Assembly (NCBI GenBank): GCA_028691155.1 | Contig: JAQUZV010000173.1 | Location: 1-5,303, forward strand | DNA from: Victivallales bacterium | GTDB lineage: Bacteria; Verrucomicrobiota; Lentisphaeria; Victivallales; SZUA-371 | Length of the DNA: 5,303 nucleotides | Direction of reading: 5' to 3' | Part shown: in pieces, positions 1 through 5,303 of the stretch | How positions within the stretch are numbered: the stretch's first letter is position 1 | Layout of the letters: every line of letters begins with the position of its first letter | Notes under the pieces: generated by a model | What the model saw: the letters and a program-made list of their open reading frames with translations, nothing else | The model's database searches: none | What the model was told of the DNA's origin: nothing | Made by a program: the position numbers and the translations under genes

Positions 1-99
1 GAACTGGTGGAAGTAACCCCACAAAACATCCGGTTGCGCAAGTTCTATCTGAAGGAACTGGAACGGCGCCGCCTCGGACGTAAAAACGGCAGCTCATGA
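1..99 (+). CDS. typA: TypA/BipA translational GTPase, C-terminal end (partial)
   Basis: Frame 1 is open from the first base and ends at TGA 97-99, giving 32 residues of a protein whose start lies outside the window. The peptide contains ELVEVTPQNIRLRKFYL followed by a basic tail (KELERRRLGRKNGSS). This closely matches the extreme C-terminus of TypA/BipA as I remember it from E. coli (ELVEVTP, then IRIRKR, then a charged tail). TypA/BipA is a ribosome-binding GTPase of the EF-G/LepA class involved in ribosome assembly and in growth under stress or cold. Only the C-terminal tail is visible, so no G-domain motif can be checked here. The stop codon overlaps the start of the following ABC-F gene, which suggests one mRNA. 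The identification rests on a short but distinctive motif. Confidence 0.85.
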   Translation, partial: ELVEVTPQNIRLRKFYLKELERRRLGRKNGSS

Positions 100-1859
100 T
101 CGATTTCCAAAACGTTTCGAAAAGTTATCCCGGTCAGGACATCCTGACCGATGTCTCCTTTCGGATCAATCCCGGCGAACGGGTCGGCGTGGTCGGCCCG
201 AACGGTGCCGGGAAAAGTACGTTGTTCGGCATCATCACCGGAGAACTGGAACCGGATCAGGGCAAAGTCATGGTTCCCGGCGATATGCGGGTGGCTTTGC
301 TGCACCAGCAGCTCGAAGCGGTCGACGCCACGGTGGGGCTGCTGGATTTTGCCGCCAACGCCGTTCCCGAGATTGCCAAAATTCACGCCAGAATGCAGGA
401 AATCGAGCACCTCTTCCATGACAACCGCGTCGATGCCGCCACCAAGGACCGACTGCTCCAGGAGCAGGGGGTTCTCCAGAGCCGGTTCGAACAGATCGGC
501 GGTTACCGTTTGCGCCATACCGCCGAAGCGGCGTTATCCGGGTTGGGCTTCCGGGAAAACCAGTTTTCCCGGCCGCTCAAATCGTTCAGCGGGGGCTGGC
601 AGATGCGGGCCGCCCTCGCCCGCGTCCTGATCTCCGAACCGGATATTCTGTTGCTGGACGAACCATCCAACTATCTGGACATTCCCGCGGTGGAATGGCT
701 TTATCGCTTTCTCCGGTCGTTCAAGGGAACGCTGCTACTGATCTCCCACGACCGTTTTCTGCTCAAGTCGCTGACCACGATTACGTTGGAAATCAATAGC
801 AGCCGGGTCAACCGTTATCCCGGCGATTACGATTATTATGTCCGCGAACGCGACAACCGGTTGCACCAGCTCCAGGCGGCCAAAGAAAACCAGGCCCGCG
901 AACGCGAACGCCTGGAACGTTCGATCGCCAGGTTCCGTTCCAAAGCCACCAAGGCGGTTCAGGTCCAGAACTGGCTGCGCAAGCTCGACCGGATGACCGA
1001 TATCGCCCTGCCGGACCAACTCCATTACGCCGGAGCCATCCGGATTCCGCCGCCGCCGCATTGCGGGGTTGAAATCGCCCGGCTGGAACAGGTCGATTTC
1101 AGTTATGACGGCAAAAACATGATCCTGCAAAACGTCGAACTCCAGATCAACCACGGCGACAAAATCGCCATTGTCGGCTACAACGGTATGGGAAAAACCA
1201 CGCTGCTGCGGCTGCTGGCCGGACGTCTTGAACCAACCGCCGGGCAACGCGTCCTCGGACACAATGTGGTGGTCGGCTACCAGGCCCAGGAATTCAGCGA
1301 ACTGCTGCCGCCGGAACAGTCGGTTTACGACGTCGTTCGCGCCGCCCTTCCCGCCGGCGGCGACACCCGGATCTTGATGAATCTGCTCGGCAGTTTCGGA
1401 TTCTGCGGCGATGACACCGCCAAGTTATGCCGGGTGCTGAGCGGCGGCGAAAAAATCCGGCTGCTTTTCGCCCGCATCTTCGTCAATCCGCCCAACTTTC
1501 TGCTGCTGGACGAACCCACCACCCACCTCGACATTGCCGCCCGCGAAGCATTACAACAGGCGTTGGCGCAATACGAAGGCACGGTCTGCCTGGTCAGCCA
1601 CGACATTGAATTCATCAGCAACGTGGCGGAAAACATCATTGCCATGACGCCGCAGGGCATTCACCGTTATTACGGCAATTACCATTATTACCGGGAAAAG
1701 TCGGAGCAGTTATCCGGCAACGCCGACGAAGCAACGCCGGGAACACGATTGCGGCAGGAAGAAACCGGCCTGGCCGATTCGCCCCGGGAAAACGCAAGGA
1801 ACGCGCCAGAATGCGCCGGGAAATGCAGGCCGAAAAACGGCGTCTGGAACTGGTCGTAA
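96..1859 (+). CDS. ABC-F family ATP-binding protein (YheS/Uup-like), frame-disrupted near its C-terminus
   Basis: This is a soluble twin-ATPase of the ABC-F family. Family members have no membrane domain and act in the ribosomal E site (translation factors or antibiotic-resistance proteins). The first ATPase domain has Walker A GPNGAGKST (residues 34-42), signature FSGGWQ (164-169), Walker B LLLDEP with E189, and SHD (217-219). A charged linker at about 245-315 contains RFRSKATKAVQVQNWLRKLDRM-like sequence (279-300), the P-site tRNA interaction motif, resembling that of E. coli YheS. The second domain has Walker A GYNGMGKTT (361-369), signature LSGGEK (448-453), Walker B LLLDEP with E473, and SHD (501-503). 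Both catalytic glutamates are present, so the ATPases look active. After about residue 562 the reading frame gives low-complexity, unfamily-like sequence and stops at 587, while the expected C-terminal coiled coil sits in another frame (1811-2071). Repaired, the protein would be about 658 residues. ATG 96 is chosen because it overlaps the typA stop and lies five residues before the conserved VSKSYPG start; no Shine-Dalgarno sequence is visible. The exact subfamily is uncertain. Confidence 0.9.
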   Translation: MIDFQNVSKSYPGQDILTDVSFRINPGERVGVVGPNGAGKSTLFGIITGELEPDQGKVMVPGDMRVALLHQQLEAVDATVGLLDFAANAVPEIAKIHARMQEIEHLFHDNRVDAATKDRLLQEQGVLQSRFEQIGGYRLRHTAEAALSGLGFRENQFSRPLKSFSGGWQMRAALARVLISEPDILLLDEPSNYLDIPAVEWLYRFLRSFKGTLLLISHDRFLLKSLTTITLEINSSRVNRYPGDYDYYVRERDNRLHQLQAAKENQARERERLERSIARFRSKATKAVQVQNWLRKLDRMTDIALPDQLHYAGAIRIPPPPHCGVEIARLEQVDFSYDGKNMILQNVELQINHGDKIAIVGYNGMGKTTLLRLLAGRLEPTAGQRVLGHNVVVGYQAQEFSELLPPEQSVYDVVRAALPAGGDTRILMNLLGSFGFCGDDTAKLCRVLSGGEKIRLLFARIFVNPPNFLLLDEPTTHLDIAAREALQQALAQYEGTVCLVSHDIEFISNVAENIIAMTPQGIHRYYGNYHYYREKSEQLSGNADEATPGTRLRQEETGLADSPRENARNAPECAGKCRPKNGVWNWS

Positions 1860-2071
1860 CCGACTATGAAGCCCGCCTCGACCGAGCGGAAGCGGAAAAG
1901 CGGAACCTCGTCGCCACGCTGGCGGACAATGCCCCCGACACCGATTTTGCCGGGCTGACACGTCGCCTCAAAGAGCTGGATGGCGAGATCGAGCAAACCT
2001 CCGCCGGCTGGGAGGAATACGCCCTGCAACTGGAAGCGTTCATGGTGGAATACAACCGTATCGGCGAATAA
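1811..2071 (+). CDS. Out-of-frame C-terminal coiled-coil domain of the ABC-F protein (frameshifted remainder, or a small separate ORF)
   Basis: An 86-residue open frame runs from ATG 1811 to TAA 2069-2071. It is rich in Lys, Arg and Glu (MRREMQAEKRRLE at its start) and reads as two helices joined by a short ADNAPDTDF turn (about residues 38-46). This is the layout of the Uup/ABC-F C-terminal domain, a DNA- or ribosome-contacting antiparallel coiled coil. The same frame continues upstream with a basic GKRKERARM stretch, which is typical of the linker before this domain, and is open back to 1610. It therefore looks like the missing end of the preceding gene, displaced by a net -1 shift. An AAGGA at 1796-1800 stands 10 nt before ATG 1811, so independent translation is possible but would be unusual. 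I regard it as a gene fragment rather than a gene of its own. Confidence 0.7.
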   Translation: MRREMQAEKRRLELVVTDYEARLDRAEAEKRNLVATLADNAPDTDFAGLTRRLKELDGEIEQTSAGWEEYALQLEAFMVEYNRIGE

Positions 2072-2088
2072 GCTCCGGCCACGGCGGC

Positions 2089-2118
2089 CACTTTCAACCC
2101 ATTTCAATCCATTTCAAT
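2089..2118 (+). repeat. Three imperfect tandem 10-bp repeats (CCATTTCAAT type)
   Basis: CCATTTCAAT occurs twice head to tail (2099-2108 and 2109-2118) and is preceded by CACTTTCAAC (2089-2098), which matches at 7 of 10 positions. The period is close to one helical turn. The repeats lie 18 bp past the end of the ABC-F coiled-coil frame. They may be simple slippage products; a protein-binding role is speculative. Confidence 0.6.
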
Positions 2119-2125
2119 CATTTTT

Positions 2126-2144
2126 GCGGTACCCGCCTCGTTTT
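2126..2144 (+). terminator. Possible weak intrinsic terminator after the typA-ABC-F unit
   Basis: GCGG (2126-2129) and CCGC (2133-2136) can pair around a 3-nt loop, followed after four bases by TTTT (2141-2144). The stem is only 4 bp and the T-run is short, so this is a weak candidate. It is listed because no better hairpin with a T-run was seen between the ABC-F frame and the next promoter. Confidence 0.2.
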
Positions 2145-2257
2145 CCCCGTCGAACCGACAGGCATCCCCCCGGCGACCATCACGTCCGAAAAACTGGAAT
2201 TCCGCTCCAAACAATAAACCATCCTGCGGAGAAATGATATTTTTGCGGGAATTGCCC

Positions 2258-2285
2258 TTGACTTTTTTATGCAAATGCTTAAATT
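2258..2285 (+). promoter_or_regulatory. Sigma-70-type promoter for the TetR-family regulator
   Basis: The -35 box TTGACT (2258-2263) matches TTGACA at five of six bases. After a 16-bp spacer comes TAAATT (2280-2285), which matches TATAAT at four of six; neighbouring AT-rich hexamers could serve instead. The region is markedly AT-rich compared with the GC-rich coding sequence around it. The regulator start codon lies 36 bp downstream of this -10 box. The placement of the repeats at 2271-2300 supports a repressible promoter here. Confidence 0.6.
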
Positions 2286-2300
2286 AAAGCAAATGCTTAA
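2271..2300 (+). promoter_or_regulatory. Twin operator: two direct copies of GCAAATGCTTAA
   Basis: Two identical 12-bp sequences lie at 2271-2282 and 2289-2300, 18 bp apart start to start. Each contains GCA-AA-TGC, an inverted repeat except at its central two bases; the second copy extends to AAGCA-AA-TGCTT (2287-2298). The first copy fills the spacer between the -35 and -10 boxes and the second lies just past the -10. This position would block RNA polymerase. TetR-family repressors bind short inverted repeats as dimers and often control their own gene, so the TetR-like product encoded immediately downstream is the likely ligand. Binding itself is inferred. Confidence 0.65.
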
Positions 2301-2309
2301 TTTTGACCC

Positions 2310-2314
2310 AGGAG
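2310..2314 (+). promoter_or_regulatory. Ribosome binding site deciding the regulator start
   Basis: AGGAG stands 6 nt before ATG 2321. It fixes that ATG as the start, in preference to an in-frame TTG at 2303 which lies upstream of and would read through this site. Confidence 0.8.
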
Positions 2315-2320
2315 AAAAAA

Positions 2321-2986
2321 ATGACATATTCCTCCTCATTGGCAACCAAAATGAAATTGATCATGGCGGCCGGCGAACTTTATGCCGAACAAGGCATCCA
2401 GCATATCACGGTTCGCGCCATCGCCAGGCGTTCCGGGGAAAACATGGGTTCCATCAAATATCATTTCGGCGACAAGGACGGCCTGCTCGCCGCAGTCCTC
2501 GATTTTGCCACGGAAAGATTGCAGCATGATCCGCTGGGCGTCTGTCTGGCCCAAAATCGTTCTCTGCTCCAGACCAAAATCGGCCAGTGCCGGCTTATCG
2601 CCGGATTGGTTGAACTTTTTATGAAAATAATTTTCGACCATGAAAAACCCACCTGGTGTCTGAAACTGGTCTCCCAGGTTTTGCAGGGAAATCTGCCCGT
2701 GTCGCAACAACTTTTCGATCACTGCGCCACACCGATAATTAGAGTTTTCACCACCGTGCATCAGGCCATTACGGGCGAATGCAATCCGGCCGCGGCATTT
2801 GCCTGGATGACCATAACCATTTCGCCCATGTACACTTTGTCCATCGACAACAGCATTACCCGGCATATTTATTATAACCAGCCCATTCCCCCCGCTGCCA
2901 TGACCGCCTTGAAAAACATGGCGATACGGGGGGCGCTGGTCAATCTGGGCTTATGGGACCATCAGCTGGAATCGGAGCTGCCCTGA
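2321..2986 (+). CDS. TetR/AcrR-family transcriptional repressor, CecR (CerR/YbiH)-like
   Basis: The product is 221 residues, a normal TetR-family length. The N-terminal DNA-binding domain includes helix 1 (about residues 8-24, MKLIMAAGELYAEQG) and the helix-turn-helix TVRAIARRSGENMGSIKYHFGDKDGLL (30-56), where Y47, H48 and F49 form the classic YxF/YHF recognition-helix end. The GENMGSIKYHFGDKDGL form resembles the CecR/YbiH branch, whose E. coli member controls an HlyD-type adaptor and ABC transporter operon. The C-terminal half (about 65-221) is helical with hydrophobic segments, as expected for the ligand-binding and dimer domain, but is too divergent for me to assign a ligand. ATG 2321 is chosen for its AGGAG at 2310-2314. 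The gene sits behind a promoter carrying paired operator-like repeats and 105 bp before the adaptor gene, so it probably represses itself and the pump. TetR membership is firm; the CecR subgroup is tentative. Confidence 0.9.
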   Translation: MTYSSSLATKMKLIMAAGELYAEQGIQHITVRAIARRSGENMGSIKYHFGDKDGLLAAVLDFATERLQHDPLGVCLAQNRSLLQTKIGQCRLIAGLVELFMKIIFDHEKPTWCLKLVSQVLQGNLPVSQQLFDHCATPIIRVFTTVHQAITGECNPAAAFAWMTITISPMYTLSIDNSITRHIYYNQPIPPAAMTALKNMAIRGALVNLGLWDHQLESELP

Positions 2987-3003
2987 AATCGCCTGAATAC
3001 TCA

Positions 3004-3035
3004 ACGGCGATCGCCCGGAAGCGAGAAACCGCCGT
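3004..3035 (+). promoter_or_regulatory. Palindrome and inverted repeat between regulator and adaptor genes
   Basis: GGCGATCGCC (3006-3015) is a perfect 10-bp palindrome. It overlaps the left arm of a larger inverted repeat, ACGGCG (3004-3009) with CGCCGT (3030-3035) across a 20-base loop. It lies in the 105-bp gap upstream of the adaptor. No T-run follows, so it is not a normal terminator. It could be an mRNA structure tuning expression within the operon, a protein site, or chance in GC-rich DNA. Confidence 0.3.
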
Positions 3036-3077
3036 CCGGTTCAATGGGGAAATATGGTCCATGGGAAATTAATCAAC

Positions 3078-3083
3078 AAGGAG
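3078..3083 (+). promoter_or_regulatory. Ribosome binding site deciding the adaptor start
   Basis: AAGGAG is 8 nt before ATG 3092. It supports that start over the upstream in-frame ATG at 3044, which would place the signal peptide internally and has no comparable site. Confidence 0.8.
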
Positions 3084-3091
3084 TTTCTGCC

Positions 3092-4240
3092 ATGACAAAC
3101 CTGTTAATAAAAAAAATGTTACAGTTATTGAGCTGCGGGGTGTTCCTCGGCGCCGGCATGCGGTGCGTCGCGACGGAGCATCAGCCCCGGGGCCAGGAAA
3201 CCCTTAATCCGATACGTCCGGTAAAACTGTTTACGGTCCCGCCTCTTCAGGATCGGAATTACCGCTATTATCCGGCCAAAGTCAAATCGGCCCAACGGGT
3301 TCAACTGGCCTTTCAGGTGGGAGGACAAATCATCCGGTTCCCCGCCCAGGCCGGCTTGCAGGTCAAAAAAGGTCAATTGCTGGGGACGTTGGACGCCCGC
3401 GACTATTCCAGCAATTACAAATCGGCGGTGGCCAGATACAACGAGGCCCAAGCCGATTTCAAACGTTATTCCGGCCTGGTAAACAAACAGGCCGTCTCCC
3501 AATCGGCATACGAAGAAAAACACCGCGCCTACCAGGTAGCCGAAGCCGATATGGAAATAAAACGCAAGGCCCTGGCGGACACCCAATTACTGGCCCCGTT
3601 CAATGGCGTGATTGCGGTAACTTACGTGGACAATTATCAAAACGTCGAAGCCAAGCAGGAGGTCTTGTTTCTGCAGGGCTCCGACTACCTTGAACTCTAT
3701 ATCAGTGTGCCGGAAAAGGATATCATCACCATCCCCACCACTTCCTCCCGCCGGAAAATCACCGCGGCCATTCAACCGGTGGCGATTTTTACCACGCTGA
3801 AAAACAAAACCTTTCCGCTGACCCTGAAAGAATTCGAAACCAAAGCGGATGCCTCCACCCAGACGTTCAAAGCCGTCTTCCTCATGACTCCGCCCAAGGG
3901 CTACAGTATCATGCCGGGCATGACGGCATTGGTCCGAGTGGTTGACTCTTCGGCCACCGGAACCCCATCGGGCTACTGGTTGCCCGTCACCGCGGTGACC
4001 GACAATGGCCGGGCGGAACCGTGTGTCTGGGTGGTGGACCGCCAGATGACCGTCCATCGCCGTAACGTGACGACCGACGGCATGAAAACGGATCGGATTA
4101 TGGTGACCGGCGGCATCGCCACCGGAGAAATCGTCGTGGCCGCCGGAACGGAATTTCTCACCGAGGGAATGAAAGTCAAAAAACTGACCCATATCGGCGA
4201 TCATAAACTGGATGATGATAATCGAGGAGTCGAGCCATGA
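3092..4240 (+). CDS. RND efflux periplasmic adaptor subunit (HlyD/AcrA-type membrane-fusion protein)
   Basis: The 382-residue product bridges an inner-membrane RND pump and an outer-membrane TolC-type channel. It starts with a signal-like segment: K7, K8, a hydrophobic stretch at about 9-22, and a possible cleavage after CVA (25-27). Cys15 follows LLS but the hydrophobic run before it is short, so a lipoprotein is less likely. Domains follow AcrA order: half lipoyl domain (about 62-103, VQLAFQVGGQI and VKKGQLLGTLD), an alpha hairpin (about 105-165), the second half lipoyl (166-196, LAPFNGVI), a beta-barrel (about 200-285, LYISVPEKDI and IMPGMTALVRV) and a membrane-proximal domain (about 295-365, WLPVTAV). 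At the hairpin tip R125, L129 and S136 match the RxxxLxxxxxxS motif used to dock TolC-like proteins. The stop overlaps the permease start by ATGA, so the two are translationally coupled. The substrate cannot be told from sequence. Confidence 0.93.
   Translation: MTNLLIKKMLQLLSCGVFLGAGMRCVATEHQPRGQETLNPIRPVKLFTVPPLQDRNYRYYPAKVKSAQRVQLAFQVGGQIIRFPAQAGLQVKKGQLLGTLDARDYSSNYKSAVARYNEAQADFKRYSGLVNKQAVSQSAYEEKHRAYQVAEADMEIKRKALADTQLLAPFNGVIAVTYVDNYQNVEAKQEVLFLQGSDYLELYISVPEKDIITIPTTSSRRKITAAIQPVAIFTTLKNKTFPLTLKEFETKADASTQTFKAVFLMTPPKGYSIMPGMTALVRVVDSSATGTPSGYWLPVTAVTDNGRAEPCVWVVDRQMTVHRRNVTTDGMKTDRIMVTGGIATGEIVVAAGTEFLTEGMKVKKLTHIGDHKLDDDNRGVEP
4225..4229 (+). promoter_or_regulatory. Ribosome binding site of the RND permease, inside the adaptor gene
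   Basis: AGGAG lies 7 nt before ATG 4237, within the last codons of the adaptor gene. Together with the ATGA stop-start overlap it fixes the permease start. Confidence 0.75.
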
Positions 4241-5303
4241 ATATTGCCGAATATGCCATCCGCAAAAAAGTCGTCACCATCGTGCTGTCCGTACTGGTGC
4301 TGCTTGCCGGAACAATTGCCTACGTAAACATATCCCGTCTCGAAGACCCCGAATTTACGATCAAAAAGGCCTTGATCATTACCCGGTATCCGGGAGCGTC
4401 GGCCGAGCAAGTGGCCGAGGAAGTGACCGAGAAACTGGAAAAAGCCATTCAGCAGATGGGACAGTTGAAGCGGGTGACTTCACGTTCCATGCGGGGCGAG
4501 TCCATCATTACGGCGGAAATGCAGGATAAATATGACAAACATACCCTGCCGCAGGTTTGGGACGAGTTGCGCCGCAAGATCAACGATGCCCAGGCCAGTC
4601 TGCCCACCGGCGCCGGCCCCTCGGTCATTCAGGATGATTACGGCGACGTCTACGGCATGTTCTTTGCCCTGACCGGTGCGGACTACTCCATGGCCGAACT
4701 CAAGGAAGTGGCCAAGTTCCTGCAGCGGGAACTGCTGCACTGCCGGGACGTCAAAAAAATCGTCTTGTGGGGCGTCCGGGATGAAGCGGTCTATGTGGAA
4801 ATGTCGCGGGAAAAAATGGCCGCGCTGGGGATTTCGCCGCAACAGATATTCACGTTGCTCGCACAGAAGAATCTGATTGCTGATGCCGGTAAAGTAAAAG
4901 TCGGCAGCGAATATCTCCCCATTACTCCGACCGGCGGCATTACCCGATTCGACGATCTGGGCAAGATGCTTATTTCCAAAGATGACGACCGGATTATCTG
5001 CCTTCGGGATGTCGCCGCCATCAAACGTGATTACAGCGATCCGCCGGACTGTATTCTGACCTATAACGGTCAACCGGCCATCGGCATTGCGGCCTCAACG
5101 GTCCTCGGCGGCAATACGGTCGTAATGGGCGACGCCATTATGCAGCGAGCCCAAGAGCTGAAAAGTCAGTTGCCGCTGGGGGTCAAACTCAATCCGATTT
5201 CCTTACAGTCGGAAGCGGTGAAAACGGCCATCAATAATTTTGTGCTCAACGTCATCGAATCGCTGGTGATCGTGGTGGTGGTACTGCTGGTGTTCATGGG
5301 GAT
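4237..5303 (+). CDS. RND efflux inner-membrane permease subunit (AcrB/HAE1 type), 3'-truncated by the window end
   Basis: The frame is open from ATG 4237 to the last base, giving 355 residues of a protein that is usually about 1,000-1,050 long. This is roughly the first third. A short cytoplasmic N-terminus (MNIAEYAIRKK) is followed by transmembrane helix 1 (about 12-32). The first periplasmic porter region (about 33-330) begins with SRLEDPEFTIKKALIITRYPGAS, where EDPxFTIK and YPGAS are hallmarks of RND pumps of the TriC/VmeY-like branch rather than of classical AcrB. Transmembrane helix 2 starts at about 334 (FVLNVIESLVIVVVVLLVF) and is cut by the window end. The charged proton-relay residues of helices 4 and 10 are outside the window, so proton coupling cannot be checked. 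Three cysteines (C169, C255, C272) fall in the periplasmic part. It would pump substrates using the proton gradient together with the adaptor encoded just upstream. Family assignment is firm; subfamily and substrate are not. Confidence 0.93.
   Translation, partial: MNIAEYAIRKKVVTIVLSVLVLLAGTIAYVNISRLEDPEFTIKKALIITRYPGASAEQVAEEVTEKLEKAIQQMGQLKRVTSRSMRGESIITAEMQDKYDKHTLPQVWDELRRKINDAQASLPTGAGPSVIQDDYGDVYGMFFALTGADYSMAELKEVAKFLQRELLHCRDVKKIVLWGVRDEAVYVEMSREKMAALGISPQQIFTLLAQKNLIADAGKVKVGSEYLPITPTGGITRFDDLGKMLISKDDDRIICLRDVAAIKRDYSDPPDCILTYNGQPAIGIAASTVLGGNTVVMGDAIMQRAQELKSQLPLGVKLNPISLQSEAVKTAINNFVLNVIESLVIVVVVLLVFMG

Noticed and set aside
735..1262. Long open frames on the minus strand opposite the ABC-F, adaptor and permease genes
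   Set aside because: They are mirror frames of GC-rich coding sequence, show no family motifs, and lie opposite genes with clear conserved domains.
1782..1792. A programmed -1 slippery site in the ABC-F gene
   Set aside because: The CCCCGGGAAAA run does not give an X-XXY-YYZ heptamer in the zero frame, and no clear downstream pseudoknot was recognised by eye.
2303..2320. An upstream in-frame TTG start for the TetR-family regulator
   Set aside because: It would make the ribosome binding site AGGAG (2310-2314) part of the coding sequence; ATG 2321 has ideal spacing and a normal N-terminus.
2794..2803. A further copy of the operator core (GCATTTGC, the reverse complement of GCAAATGC) inside the regulator gene
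   Set aside because: It lies in coding sequence without the flanking TTAA and is single; an 8-bp match is compatible with chance.
3044..3091. An upstream in-frame ATG start for the periplasmic adaptor
   Set aside because: It would add 16 residues before the signal peptide and lacks a good ribosome binding site, whereas AAGGAG precedes ATG 3092.
3134..3136. Cys15 of the adaptor as a lipoprotein attachment site (LLSC)
   Set aside because: The hydrophobic run between K8 and C15 is only about six residues, short for a lipoprotein signal; an ordinary signal peptide ending near CVA fits better, though this is not certain.

Overview
The window looks like a chromosomal segment of a Gram-negative bacterium of moderately high GC. 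An RND-type envelope efflux system implies an outer membrane. The lineage cannot be fixed from the sequence; a PVC-group (Lentisphaerota-like) or related origin is only an impression. All five genes lie on the + strand, and I found no RNA gene, CRISPR array, transposase or integrase.

Left part (1-2071), ribosome-associated factors. The window opens in the last 32 codons of typA/bipA, a translational GTPase. Its stop codon overlaps the start codon of an ABC-F family ATPase (ATGA at 96-99), and no Shine-Dalgarno sequence is visible, so the two are probably translationally coupled. The ABC-F gene has both nucleotide-binding domains and the P-site tRNA interaction linker. Its usual C-terminal coiled-coil domain, however, is encoded in a different frame (1811-2071). 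A one-base loss, most economically in the C/G/A homopolymer cluster at 1782-1792, would explain this. It is either a real mutation or an assembly error.

Middle (2072-2320), a 249-bp intergenic region. It holds a run of imperfect 10-bp repeats and at most a weak terminator. At its right end is a convincing regulatory block: a TTGACT -35 box followed by two identical 12-bp repeats (GCAAATGCTTAA) spaced 18 bp apart, placed around the -10 region and directly upstream of the regulator gene.

Right part (2321-5303), a regulated efflux operon: a TetR-family repressor (CecR/CerR-like), then an RND periplasmic adaptor (membrane-fusion protein), then an RND inner-membrane permease cut off by the window end. 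Adaptor and permease overlap by ATGA and each has a good Shine-Dalgarno sequence. The simplest model is that the repressor binds the twin operator, represses itself and the downstream pump genes, and is released by a pump substrate. No outer-membrane TolC-like gene is seen; it may lie downstream or elsewhere.

I found nothing that amounts to a wholly new system. The points most worth a second look are the split ABC-F gene, the twin operator, and the typA-ABC-F coupling.
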